Notes: generated by a model from the sequence alone, not told the origin. A stretch of 26,968 nt of DNA from Candidatus Cloacimonadota bacterium (GCA_023230175.1 JALNXV010000007.1:1-26968), one strand, 5' to 3'. Numbered from the stretch's first letter, positions 14,326 through 22,601 are shown. Translations and numbers: made by a program.

Positions 14326-16877
14326 AAATACGATTTATAGTTTTTTTGTTGATTAGTTTACTTTCAATATCTGTTATCTATGCTACTGTCACCTCGATAG
14401 CAACTATTCAAGAAAATTTTGATAATTTTGATAATCAAGTTGTGACTGTTGAAGGTATTGTAACTGTCGGATTATATCGTTTTGCTACTGCCGGTTCAGA
14501 ATCATATTTGCAAGATGATTCCGGAAAGGGAATAAGATTAAACGATATTTCTACTGCTGAATATGAAAACAATATTGTTAAAGGAAATAAGTTGAATATT
14601 ACAGGTACAATATCAAAAAATAGTGCTGGTTATGTTGTCTTATCTGATTTTAGTTCTTTTACTGTTATTGAGAGTAATGTGGAAAGACCTTATACTGAGC
14701 TCACAATTTTACAGTCATTAGACTATAATCAATGGCAATGCAGTTTTGTTAAAGTAAGCGGTATTTTAGATATTTCTCAATTTGGGGGGAATCGTTTAAT
14801 TTTAAGTGATTCTCAGGAAAATGAAGTATATATTCAAATTGCAAATAGTACAGGAATTATTATTGAAGATTCAGATATTGGTGAACAAGTTTCAGTATAT
14901 GGCATAGTTAAATTTTTACAGGATCAAACACTTATTTATCCCGGATATCAAGAAGATGTAGGGTTAACATTAACTAAACCCATAATAACTGAAGTTAGCC
15001 ATACTCCCGTAGAACCGTATCAAGATCAAGAGATTACAATTTCTGCTAAGGTTGTTGATTTAGATGGTACGATTAATGATGTTAAAATAATGTATAAAGC
15101 TGATTTTCAGTCAGAATTTAGTGAATCTTTAATGACATTAGCTGACGAAACTAATCAGATTTATACAGGTGTTATGCCTGCTTATCAATCACATACTAAT
15201 CAATTAGGTGATTATCAATATAAAATTTTTGCTGAGGATAATGCCGACAATAATTCTGAAAGTAATCTAAGAACAATTAATGTTTTAGAAAGACCTATCG
15301 TTACTCCTATAATGGACATCTATGAAAATTTTGCTGATTATAATAATCAGTCAGTCATAATTGAAGGTGTTATGACTATTGGTGCAGGGACGATAAGAAC
15401 AGATATATTGACAGCATATATTCAAGATGAATCAGAAAAAGGGATTCAAGTCTTTATGCCGAGTGCTTCTCCTCATATTGAGAGTTTAGCCCGTGGAAAT
15501 AAAGTTTTAATGACAGGCACAATCGGAGAATATAATGGAGTTAAGCAAATTTCTGATATTACTTACGAAGTTTTAGAAATAGCAGAAATGCCTTATATTG
15601 AAATGACAATGGGAGAGGCAGCAGATTTTCAAAGATGGGAATCAACTTATGTAAAAGTAAGTGGAACAATCGCTGAAATGCCAAGCTATGCCGGAGGTGG
15701 AACGAATATTACAATTAAAGATGAAACAGGTTCATCTCTTTTAGTAAGAGTATGGGATACGACCGGTATTAATGTTGCTAATTTAAAGACTAATATCCCT
15801 TTAGATGTTTATGGAGTCGTGTCTGTTTATAATTCACGTAGTCAGTTGATAGTTGGAGATCAAAGAGATTTTGATATCTTATTAGATGTTCCTCAAATAG
15901 AAGAAGTAAGTTTTACTCCAACTAAGGCATTTATAGACGAAGAAATTTTGGTAAAGGCAAATATTATTGATTATAATAGTAAAACTGATTCAGTCTATAT
16001 TGAATATAGAACAAATTATGAAGAAGATTTTTTGCCTGAGAGAAAGGCAAAAATGTCTATTGTAGCAACAGAAGATTTCTTTTATGAATATACATTACCT
16101 GCTTTTAATGAGATTTGTGATGACGAGGGTGAGTATTTAGTTAGATTGACAGTATATTATGACACAACTAAAGTTTTAATTGGACCTGTAAGTAAAGTTG
16201 ATGTAATAAAAAGAAGACCTGTCATTGAGAATATTAGATTTATGAATTCACCTGATGTAAATGATACTCTTATTGTTAGGTCTAAAATATATGATACAGA
16301 TGGAGAAATTAGTCAAGCAAAGATTTTCTATTCTCTTGATTATCATCAAGAACTTTTTGAGATTGATATGGATGAAGTGTTTGTAGATAGCACACAAACT
16401 TATAATATTTATGAATTTGAGGGTTTAATACCGGGACAAAAATCAGGTACAATGGTTTATGTTTCTATTTGGGCTCAGGATGATTCTTTATTGACAGCTA
16501 TGCAAAATCTTGATGAAGAAGGTAATGAAATACGTTTTGTTTATCCTGTTTTAGATATGAGGGCAATGTTGAGGGTTCCTCCTAAAGTAACAGATATATA
16601 TTCAGGTAACAAGGTTGAAATTGGTTATTTTGCTAAAACCGGAGATAAGGTTATTGTTAGAATATATAATTCAGAAGGTAAATTAATGGTAACTCCTGTA
16701 AACAAGATAGTTGATACTCCTGAAGGTATCAATTTTTACTATTGGAATGGTAGAGATAAAGATTATAGACTTGTTGAACCGGGTTTATATATTTGTCATT
16801 TGGAGGTGCAAGACCGAGAAAATGGCAAGAAAAAATCTAACAAAGCCCCTATTGTTATTGGCACTAAATTGAAGTAA
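14322..16877 (+). CDS. Exported multi-domain surface protein with repeated OB-fold-like modules and a FlgD-like C-terminus
   Basis: This 851-residue protein has a signal peptide (MKIRFIVFLLISLLSISVIYA). It is built from a duplicated block. Residues about 24-215 hold two OB-fold-like units: VVTVEGIVTVGLYRF..SYLQDDSGKGIRL, then FVKVSGILDIS..LILSDSQ..VSVYGIV. Residues about 327-522 repeat both units (VIIEGVMTIGAGTIR..AYIQDESEKGIQV, then YVKVSGTIAEM..ITIKDETG..DVYGVV). Three Ig-like segments follow the pattern (P)xIxEVSxTPxxPxxxxEIxIxAxxxDxDGxI at about 222-320, 525-640 and 640-760. The C-terminus (VRIYNSEGKLM..YYWNGRDKDYRLVEPGLYICHLEV) matches FlgD-type Ig domains, which often end FCB secreted proteins. 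The function is unknown; nucleic-acid or glycan binding is possible for the OB units. It overlaps lspA by 4 bases, and the barrel gene follows after 10. Confidence 0.75.
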   Translation: MKIRFIVFLLISLLSISVIYATVTSIATIQENFDNFDNQVVTVEGIVTVGLYRFATAGSESYLQDDSGKGIRLNDISTAEYENNIVKGNKLNITGTISKNSAGYVVLSDFSSFTVIESNVERPYTELTILQSLDYNQWQCSFVKVSGILDISQFGGNRLILSDSQENEVYIQIANSTGIIIEDSDIGEQVSVYGIVKFLQDQTLIYPGYQEDVGLTLTKPIITEVSHTPVEPYQDQEITISAKVVDLDGTINDVKIMYKADFQSEFSESLMTLADETNQIYTGVMPAYQSHTNQLGDYQYKIFAEDNADNNSESNLRTINVLERPIVTPIMDIYENFADYNNQSVIIEGVMTIGAGTIRTDILTAYIQDESEKGIQVFMPSASPHIESLARGNKVLMTGTIGEYNGVKQISDITYEVLEIAEMPYIEMTMGEAADFQRWESTYVKVSGTIAEMPSYAGGGTNITIKDETGSSLLVRVWDTTGINVANLKTNIPLDVYGVVSVYNSRSQLIVGDQRDFDILLDVPQIEEVSFTPTKAFIDEEILVKANIIDYNSKTDSVYIEYRTNYEEDFLPERKAKMSIVATEDFFYEYTLPAFNEICDDEGEYLVRLTVYYDTTKVLIGPVSKVDVIKRRPVIENIRFMNSPDVNDTLIVRSKIYDTDGEISQAKIFYSLDYHQELFEIDMDEVFVDSTQTYNIYEFEGLIPGQKSGTMVYVSIWAQDDSLLTAMQNLDEEGNEIRFVYPVLDMRAMLRVPPKVTDIYSGNKVEIGYFAKTGDKVIVRIYNSEGKLMVTPVNKIVDTPEGINFYYWNGRDKDYRLVEPGLYICHLEVQDRENGKKKSNKAPIVIGTKLK

Positions 16878-16887
16878 GGGAGGGACA

Positions 16888-17730
16888 ATGAAAAATAGAA
16901 TTTTACTACTTACAATAATCAGTCTTGTGACAGTTTCTTGTTTTGCAATGTTTAATGATTATGAGCCTTCCTCAAGAGCAAGAGGTATGAGTGGTGCAGT
17001 AACCTCATTTAGTGATGATTATTCTGCCATATTTTATAATCCGGCAGGCATTAAGTATGCCGGTTCTCAAGTAGGAGCCGGATATTATAAGCTTTTTGGA
17101 AATGATTTCTCTGAAATTACTACTGCTTCCGGAACCTTTGCTACAAGTAAGTTTGGTAGTTTTGGTTTTGGTGTTTTATCTCATAATGTAGAATATTATG
17201 ATGTTAATCTAATGACAGAAAAAACCTTTTCATTAGGTCATTCATTTTATTTAAATAAAGACATCCATTCAGAAATTAGTTTTGGGTATTCAGCAAATCT
17301 TTATTCTTTAAGTTATCACGAATTAGGTGAACAAATTAATTTAGGCGTTAATGCCGGAGTTATAGCTGTACTTCATCAAAGAACAAGGCTTGGTTTTATG
17401 TTGAAGAATATTAATAAGCCTACTATGGGAGATGAACATAGATATGAAATACCTCAACAACTTGCTTTAGGTATATCTTATATACCTTATCAAGGTGTAA
17501 TTACAGCAATTGATTTAAAGAAAAATTTTGAAGGAGATACTGAACTTAGAACAGGTGTTGAAGTAGAAATACATCCATTAATGTGTATTAGAGCCGGAAT
17601 TAGAAATAATCCGGCAAGTTATTCTTTTGGTGCAAGTTTTAAGATTAAAGGTATGATGTTAGATTATGCTTTAAGTACTCATTCAGTACTTGATATGACT
17701 CACCATTTTGCTTTAGGTTACAAGTTTTAG
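16888..17730 (+). CDS. PorV/PorQ-family outer membrane beta-barrel protein
   Basis: This 280-residue protein has a signal peptide (about 1-20, ending SCFA). The mature start SSRARGMSGAVTSFSDDYSAIFYNPAGI is the PorV/PorQ (FadL-related) signature: R-x-x-x-M-x-G-A then D-D-x-x-A-x-x-x-NPAG. The rest alternates short amphipathic strands (SFGFGVLSHNVEYY, EISFGYSANLYSLSY, LGVNAGVIAVLH) and ends with FALGYKF, a barrel-closing strand with terminal Phe. In Bacteroidetes PorV carries cargo with a C-terminal signal to the sortase of the type IX secretion system, while PorQ and others have less clear roles; here the group is clear but the role is inferred. AGGGAGG precedes the ATG, 10 bases after the surface protein. 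Confidence 0.82.
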   Translation: MKNRILLLTIISLVTVSCFAMFNDYEPSSRARGMSGAVTSFSDDYSAIFYNPAGIKYAGSQVGAGYYKLFGNDFSEITTASGTFATSKFGSFGFGVLSHNVEYYDVNLMTEKTFSLGHSFYLNKDIHSEISFGYSANLYSLSYHELGEQINLGVNAGVIAVLHQRTRLGFMLKNINKPTMGDEHRYEIPQQLALGISYIPYQGVITAIDLKKNFEGDTELRTGVEVEIHPLMCIRAGIRNNPASYSFGASFKIKGMMLDYALSTHSVLDMTHHFALGYKF

Positions 17731-17745
17731 AGATTGGGAGGATCT

Positions 17746-18015
17746 ATGAATTTATCATTTGTTAAGTATTTGCCACTTATTGCTGCTGTATCAAAAAGTT
17801 TTTTTGAAACTAAGAAACATGATTTTAAAGTAAAAAACTATGATCAAACTAAGGAAAAGATTGATACGATAGAGCATTTGATAGTTAAACTCGAAACAAA
17901 AATAAATGAATGTAGACATGAGATTGAGAATTTAAATAAACAAATTTTGTTTTCAAAATCAATTAATTTGATACTTTCAATAATTATTATATTGTTAATT
18001 ATCTTTTTAAGATAA
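17746..18015 (+). CDS. Small coiled-coil protein with C-terminal membrane helix, unknown function
   Basis: I do not recognise this 89-residue protein. I start it at the ATG at 17746, preceded by GGGAGGA about 4 bases upstream; an in-frame TTG at 17734 overlaps that ribosome site. Residues 1-18 are mildly hydrophobic, about 30-70 are rich in Lys, Glu and Ile with heptad spacing (a coiled coil: DTIEHLIVKLETKINECRHEIENLNKQI), and about 72-88 form a strongly hydrophobic helix ending in Leu-Arg. Such tail-anchored coiled coils are often envelope scaffolds, but that is only a guess. It follows the barrel gene by 15 bases and is closed by a terminator. Confidence 0.7.
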   Translation: MNLSFVKYLPLIAAVSKSFFETKKHDFKVKNYDQTKEKIDTIEHLIVKLETKINECRHEIENLNKQILFSKSINLILSIIIILLIIFLR

Positions 18016-18029
18016 TATAAAATTACTCA

Positions 18030-18073
18030 GATTTGCCTACGTAACGATAAGTTATGCAGGCAAATTAGTTTTT
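18030..18073 (+). terminator. Terminator closing the yggT-lspA-barrel run
   Basis: The arms 18030-18045 and 18051-18066 pair over 16 positions with one A.C mismatch and two G.T wobbles, around the loop GATAA, and a run of five T's follows (18069-18073). It sits between the small coiled-coil gene and the M48 gene, and probably ends the upstream transcript. Confidence 0.65.
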
Positions 18074-18087
18074 AAAAAAGAGGGATA

Positions 18088-19338
18088 ATGAAAAAAATAG
18101 ATTTTAATAAATTACGGTTTCAGTCTGAAACAGTTTTGGTAAAGATTTTAGAAGAAGATTTTGCAATTAAGAATTATTATGATATTTTTGAAAATAAAGA
18201 TGAATTAAAGCAAATAGTAAATCAGTTATTATCTGATTCTGTAAAATTAAATAAGATTATTGCTCCTCGTTTGTATGAAATATGTAGTCAAGCAAAGGAT
18301 ATTTTGGAATTTAAGGAAGATATTGATTTTTATATTATCTCGTCAATCGATGTTAATGCATTTTCAATTAATGGATTTGGATATGTTCCTCATATGATAT
18401 GTTTGACTTCTGCCTTAGTGCAGTTATTGTCAGATGAAGAATTATCCTTTGTGATTGGCCATGAGATAGGACATCTAATTTTTAAGCATAGTCAATTATA
18501 TGTAGTGAATAGTTTACTTTCTAATAGGGAAGAGGGGCAGATTCCTGCACATATTACAAATATTTTTACACGATGGAGTCAGTATGCTGAGATATCGGCA
18601 GATAGGATTGGATTTCTTGTTCAACCTAATCTTGAAACTATTGGTAAGGTATTTTTTAAATTTGCCTCAGGGTTGTCAGAAAAGCATTTAAATTTTAATA
18701 TTCAAGAGTATTTAAATCAATTAGAAAAAATCAAGGATTTATCTTTGGGTGATTTTTATTCAAGTCATCCAGGTCATCTTTTGAGATTAAAATGTTTGGA
18801 ACTCTTTTCTTCGTCAAAGTTATATCCTGAAAGTAAAGCTAAGGCGATGACTGTTAAAAAATTACATAAAGAATTAACTGATATTATTTCTCTTATTGAG
18901 TACCATCCTAAGGATGATGACGAGAAAAAAGCTGTTGAATTTATTGCTGCTGTTGGTAGCTATATAGCTTATGCTGATGGTAATATGAATGCCCAGGAAT
19001 GGGAATTATTATATGAATATTTATCCAGATTTACATCTCAACCGGAAATATATCTTGAATTCAATGATTTTCAAGAAATGGAACTTAGAACTAAGAGAAT
19101 TTGTGAGTATTACGCAAAACAAAACGATGATGATGATAAATATGTATTGTTTCAATTATTAATGAAATTAGTTATCTCTGATGGAAGGCTTGAAGAAACT
19201 GAAAAAGTAAAGTTATTTGAAATCGGGAAACGACTAAAAATATCTGAAAAAAGAATTAAAGAGATAATCAGAGAAGAAAGTGAAAATTATTTATCTCCTC
19301 GTAAGAAATTAACTCTAAATAAGTTCTTTGTTGAATGA
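18088..19338 (+). CDS. Cytosolic M48-type metallopeptidase fused to a TerB-like domain
   Basis: This 416-residue protein has no signal peptide or transmembrane helix. The peptidase part has VIGHEIGHLIFKH (122-134) with zinc motif HEIGH at 125-129, preceded by NAFSINGFGYVPHMICLTSAL (90-110), the M48 strand and alpha segment. AEISADRIGFL (167-177) supplies the third zinc ligand (Glu168) and the conserved ExxAD. The C-terminal part (about 285-400) has the two halves of a TerB domain: AAVGSYIAYADGNMNAQEWELL and LLMKLVISDGRLEETEKVKLFEIGKRLKI, each with the acidic D-G-x-x-x-x-x-E loop typical of TerB/DUF533 metal-binding helices. M48 enzymes are usually membrane-bound (HtpX), so a soluble form with TerB is unusual. 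GAGGG precedes the ATG. The substrate is unknown. Confidence 0.85.
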   Translation: MKKIDFNKLRFQSETVLVKILEEDFAIKNYYDIFENKDELKQIVNQLLSDSVKLNKIIAPRLYEICSQAKDILEFKEDIDFYIISSIDVNAFSINGFGYVPHMICLTSALVQLLSDEELSFVIGHEIGHLIFKHSQLYVVNSLLSNREEGQIPAHITNIFTRWSQYAEISADRIGFLVQPNLETIGKVFFKFASGLSEKHLNFNIQEYLNQLEKIKDLSLGDFYSSHPGHLLRLKCLELFSSSKLYPESKAKAMTVKKLHKELTDIISLIEYHPKDDDEKKAVEFIAAVGSYIAYADGNMNAQEWELLYEYLSRFTSQPEIYLEFNDFQEMELRTKRICEYYAKQNDDDDKYVLFQLLMKLVISDGRLEETEKVKLFEIGKRLKISEKRIKEIIREESENYLSPRKKLTLNKFFVE

Positions 19339-19372
19339 TAAACCAAATTATAATAGTAATAAATGTTTAAAT

Positions 19373-20140
19373 ATGAAGAAATTTCTTTTATTTATTTTAA
19401 TACTGAATGCAGTATTTACGCTTTATCCGGATGTTTTTGTAAAGATAAAACCAAAGAAATCTTCAAAATTAACTAATTTTTATGTTTCTAAATATTTGGT
19501 TACCCAATCTCAATATAAAAGAGTTATGGACAACAATTCATCGTTGTTTAAGGGTGAAGATTTACCTGTAGAAAGAGTAAGTTGGTATGAATGTCTTGTA
19601 TATTGCAATAGGCTTAGTATTATAGAAAATCTTGAACCTGTTTATAGTTTAAAAGATATGAAAAACCCTGATGACTGGGGTATAATACCAACACATAGAT
19701 TATTAATATGGTCTCAGATTAAAGCTGATACTTTAGCAAATGGTTACAGATTGTTATATGATAAAGAATGGCAATATTTATATAATGAATTTTTTGGTAA
19801 ATTTGATAAATCAGATGACTATTATGAGAAAATTGAAGCTTATGCTTGGATTGAAACAAATTCCGGCAATAGGACTCATCCTGTTGGCATTAAGAAAGCT
19901 GATAAATTTAATCTTTATGATTTCTTGGGGAATGTTTTGGAATGGCGCTATGATCATTATGGCAATATCAATAACGCATATTTTTCTTATGATAGTGAGG
20001 CTGAAAAAATGTTTTATTCAAGTTTGTCATATAAGAGATTATACCATAGAAATTTTTTAATTATTAGAAATCAAAAAGGTTTATATCCTGTATTACGAAG
20101 TCCACAAATAGGGTTTCGTATAGCAAAAAATGTAGAATAA
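19373..20140 (+). CDS. Exported SUMF1/FGE-fold domain protein
   Basis: This 255-residue protein starts at the ATG at 19373, where a clear signal peptide begins (MKKFLLFILILNAVFTLYP); an in-frame TTG at 19328 would add a non-signal extension overlapping the M48 gene. Family blocks of the formylglycine-generating enzyme fold: YLVTQSQYKRVMD, LPVERVSWYECLVYCNRLS, YRLLYDKEWQYLY, HPVGIKKADKFNLYDFLGNVLEWRYD and the closing IGFRIAKNVE. The usual RGGSW segment is replaced, and the copper-binding cysteine pair near the C-terminus of true FGE is missing, so it should not activate sulfatases; it is more likely a binding or structural member. No clear Shine-Dalgarno precedes the ATG. It ends the rightward run, facing the AOR operon. 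Confidence 0.85.
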   Translation: MKKFLLFILILNAVFTLYPDVFVKIKPKKSSKLTNFYVSKYLVTQSQYKRVMDNNSSLFKGEDLPVERVSWYECLVYCNRLSIIENLEPVYSLKDMKNPDDWGIIPTHRLLIWSQIKADTLANGYRLLYDKEWQYLYNEFFGKFDKSDDYYEKIEAYAWIETNSGNRTHPVGIKKADKFNLYDFLGNVLEWRYDHYGNINNAYFSYDSEAEKMFYSSLSYKRLYHRNFLIIRNQKGLYPVLRSPQIGFRIAKNVE

Positions 20141-20248
20141 TTATGTTGAGGGAGCATCTTTGTTTGTACTGTAACTTCTGAATTGTATGAATATTAATTA
20201 ATAAGCTTTTGCAAGCTTGTATCTTTAGAATAATATTTTATATTAAAT

Positions 20249-20281
20249 AACAGCCTTGAGAAAATAAAAAAGAAGGCTGTT
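20249..20281 (+). terminator. Hairpin, possible terminator of the SUMF1-domain gene
   Basis: AACAGCCTT (20249-20257) pairs perfectly with AAGGCTGTT (20273-20281) around a 15-base A-rich loop. It lies about 110 bases after the stop, and only a weak AT tract follows, so it may be part of the repeat region and not a true terminator. Confidence 0.35.
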
Positions 20282-20397
20282 GAATAATGTTGTTGTGTAA
20301 GCATCTTTGCTTGCACAAAAAACCTTAAATGATAGGTATTCAATATGTTATGAAACTACAAACTGGAAGCTTGTAGAACATTGAAATTATTCAACAG
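20277..20397. repeat. 121-base segment bounded by 12-base inverted repeats
   Basis: CTGTTGAATAAT at 20277-20288 and its exact complement ATTATTCAACAG at 20386-20397 bracket two smaller hairpins. The size and structure resemble a miniature inverted-repeat element or an insertion-sequence remnant, but no target-site duplication is obvious. Confidence 0.5.
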
Positions 20398-20404
20398 TCT
20401 CAAA

Positions 20405-20424
20405 GGGAGCTTTTGACAGCTCCC
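20405..20424 (-). terminator. Terminator of the AOR operon (may act in both directions)
   Basis: GGGAGCT (20405-20411) pairs with AGCTCCC (20418-20424) around a 6-base loop, 16 bases beyond the AOR stop codon. On the minus strand TTTG follows; on the plus strand AATATTTT follows, so it could serve either converging transcript. Confidence 0.5.
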
Positions 20425-20440
20425 AATATTTTGATTATAA

Positions 20441-22600
20441 TTATCTAAATTTTTTTACTACTTCGAGTAATTCAGGTAGATCCATCCCGATTTTTTTGAG
20501 ATGTTCGTCAGTTGGGATACCATTTTTATCCCAGCCTTTTCTTTTATAAACAGAATCAACTAAGGTTTCATATCTTTTGACTCTATAATTTCTATGTAAA
20601 TCCATTTTTTCTTTTAAACTCATATTGCTTGGATCTTTATCCATAAGTTCTTTAATTTGTGTATCATATCTTTCTTGTCTGGAGAGGTATTCTTCTTCAG
20701 TAACCGGACCAACAGCTCTGTATGGAGGGATGTCGTCGATTCTTTTGCCTCCGCCCATACGTAAGTTGAATATTTTTTGGAAATTATATACCCTTTCTGA
20801 TTGAAGAACCATTCCGAATTTGTCAATCTTTTTACCTGTAACAGCTTCATATATGTCAAGGTAATTTTGTACGTGTTCAGGAACTTTTGCCGGTTCGTCA
20901 GTTTCGGCATTATTAGCAGGTTCTATATCATTCCAAGGGAGTTTACATAAACCTTGTAAACCAAACCATGTACGGAACATAGGGAAATAGTGTAAAGCTT
21001 CTGCTTTGTCTTCAAAGGTCGGGATAGCATTATTTACCATATCCATAAAGATTAGCCATGCTTCATCGTGTTGAGGACCTTTTAGTGCAAGGGTATATCC
21101 TCCTTGTTGTGCGAGTGATTCTTTAGACATATATTGTGAATATTCTAGTCCTTTAGCTTCCATACCGATATCTTGTAAGAATTGAGCATTTGCTTTATGT
21201 TCTGTCACTAACCAGTTTTTTAACCATCTGGTACCTTTTCCTACCTTGACCCCAAATCCTTCGCCTCTTGACATTTGGTGTAATATTTCGAGGACAGAAT
21301 CTGCATTTCCCCAAGAAAGATCAAGACCATTAGTCATTTCAGGAGTAATGATTTTATTTTCCCAACATTCCATAACAAATGCCATTGTAGTGCCAAATGA
21401 AATAGTGTCTATACCGTAAGTATCACAGTAAAAATTAATTTCCGCTACATCTTTTGGCTCCCAGACATATATGTTTGATGAACATCCTCCGACAGTTTCA
21501 TATTCAGGGCCGTCAACTGTTACACTTTGACCTTTATAAGGACCTGTTCTTGGGATGAAATTATCAATTGCTTTACAGCAAGAAAGAGAGCATCCAAACC
21601 AACAACCGTCCGGCATGTTTTGTGTAAACATAGATGTCCATACTTTTGAATGAACCTTTGCCGAGTTTTCGTCAGCACCAAATTTAAAGTTTTTTACAGG
21701 TAATAGGTCATAATCATTCATAATCTCCACTAAATGAGCAGTACCTACTTGTCTCATTCTGCATTGTTCATCATCATGTTCTTTGACTTCTTTATGTACT
21801 TTGAGACCGGTTTCTTGAAGTTTTTTTAAATCAACAGGATGATTATTATCAGCTTTTAAGCCTGAATATTTAACTATGAGAGCTTTGATTTTTTTATCTC
21901 TTAAAATATGTCCTATACCGCCACGACCAGCTTGTTTTAAACGGGTAACTTTTCTTCTTTTATCATAAAATGAGAAGTTTAACATTCCCATATAGGCGTG
22001 ATTAGCAGCTGTTCCGGCAGAAACTACCGATATATGTTGTTTATCATTTTCGTCTTTAGCAAACATTTCGTGAAGTTGTTCTGCTAATATATGGCTGTCA
22101 ATTGCTTCATCAGGGGCTTCAAATATCTGAATATTACCTTCATCACCATTAATGAATATAATAACGTCATTTTTAGCTTTACCTTGTACTTCTAATGCAT
22201 CAAAACCTGAAAATTTTAAATATGGACCAAAATGTCCACCAACATTACTGTCAATGGGGATATTTGTCATTGGTGAAAGTGAAACTACTATTGATTTTCC
22301 GGAACCGGGATAGTTAGTATTGCCACCAACCGGACCAACAGAAATACATATCTCATTTTCAGGGTCACTCCATTTAGTGTTTTCATTGACAGCATCCCAT
22401 AATAGTCTTAAATCAAATCCTTTACCACCTGTAAATTTATCTATCATTTCATCGGAAACAGGCTTTTCTTTTATCTCATTGTTGGAAATGTTAATGTAGA
22501 GTGTTCGTTTATTGTACCCTTTTTCAACTTGTCCTAAGGTATATTTTTGTTCTTTAAGTATCTTATGTTTGCTTTTTAATTTTTCTATATCGAATGTCAT
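20441..22600 (-). CDS. Tungsten-dependent aldehyde:ferredoxin oxidoreductase family protein
   Basis: The 719-residue cytosolic protein has the complete AOR layout. KFTGGKGFDLRLLW (55-68), GPVGGNTNYPGSGKSIVVSLSP (89-110) and GGHFGPYLKFSGFDALEVQG (121-140) build the N-terminal tungstopterin domain. GRGGIGHILRDKKIKAL (225-241) is a pterin-binding motif. Cys333, Cys337 and Cys341 (C-x3-C-x3-C) with the late Cys551 (LQGLCKLPWND) are the likely [4Fe-4S] ligands; CDTYGIDTISFGTTMAFVMEC (392-412) is the second pterin motif. Family members oxidise aldehydes to acids with ferredoxin, or act in BamB-like reductases. The C-x3-C spacing differs from the C-x2-C of the Pyrococcus enzyme. It starts 1 base after the ferredoxin gene, its likely electron partner. 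The substrate is unknown. Confidence 0.92.
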   Translation of the reverse strand: MTFDIEKLKSKHKILKEQKYTLGQVEKGYNKRTLYINISNNEIKEKPVSDEMIDKFTGGKGFDLRLLWDAVNENTKWSDPENEICISVGPVGGNTNYPGSGKSIVVSLSPMTNIPIDSNVGGHFGPYLKFSGFDALEVQGKAKNDVIIFINGDEGNIQIFEAPDEAIDSHILAEQLHEMFAKDENDKQHISVVSAGTAANHAYMGMLNFSFYDKRRKVTRLKQAGRGGIGHILRDKKIKALIVKYSGLKADNNHPVDLKKLQETGLKVHKEVKEHDDEQCRMRQVGTAHLVEIMNDYDLLPVKNFKFGADENSAKVHSKVWTSMFTQNMPDGCWFGCSLSCCKAIDNFIPRTGPYKGQSVTVDGPEYETVGGCSSNIYVWEPKDVAEINFYCDTYGIDTISFGTTMAFVMECWENKIITPEMTNGLDLSWGNADSVLEILHQMSRGEGFGVKVGKGTRWLKNWLVTEHKANAQFLQDIGMEAKGLEYSQYMSKESLAQQGGYTLALKGPQHDEAWLIFMDMVNNAIPTFEDKAEALHYFPMFRTWFGLQGLCKLPWNDIEPANNAETDEPAKVPEHVQNYLDIYEAVTGKKIDKFGMVLQSERVYNFQKIFNLRMGGGKRIDDIPPYRAVGPVTEEEYLSRQERYDTQIKELMDKDPSNMSLKEKMDLHRNYRVKRYETLVDSVYKRKGWDKNGIPTDEHLKKIGMDLPELLEVVKKFR

Positions 22601-22601
22601 T

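Larger units (their letters stand above)
20141..20440. other. Convergent intergenic region with several small hairpins
   Basis: Three hundred non-coding bases lie between the stop codons of two convergent genes. It holds AAGCTT-TTGC-AAGCTT (20203-20218), AACAGCCTT/AAGGCTGTT (20249-20281), GTGTAAGC-ATCTTT-GCTTGCAC (20295-20316), an imperfect CTACAAACT-GGA-AGCTTGTAG (20356-20376) and GGGAGCT/AGCTCCC (20405-20424). AGCATCTTTG occurs twice (20153-20162 and 20300-20309). CTGTTGAATAAT at 20277-20288 is repeated inverted at 20386-20397. No open frame of gene quality is present. Confidence 0.7.

Noticed and set aside
14322..16877. FlgD hook-capping protein of the flagellum
   Set aside because: Only the C-terminal Ig-type domain resembles FlgD; the rest is OB-like and Ig-like repeats, and no flagellar gene is nearby.
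19373..20140. Sulfatase-activating formylglycine-generating enzyme
   Set aside because: The fold motifs are present but the catalytic cysteine pair is not, and no sulfatase is nearby.
20277..20397. Insertion sequence bounded by CTGTTGAATAAT inverted repeats
   Set aside because: There is no transposase ORF and only 121 bases; it could at most be a remnant or miniature element.
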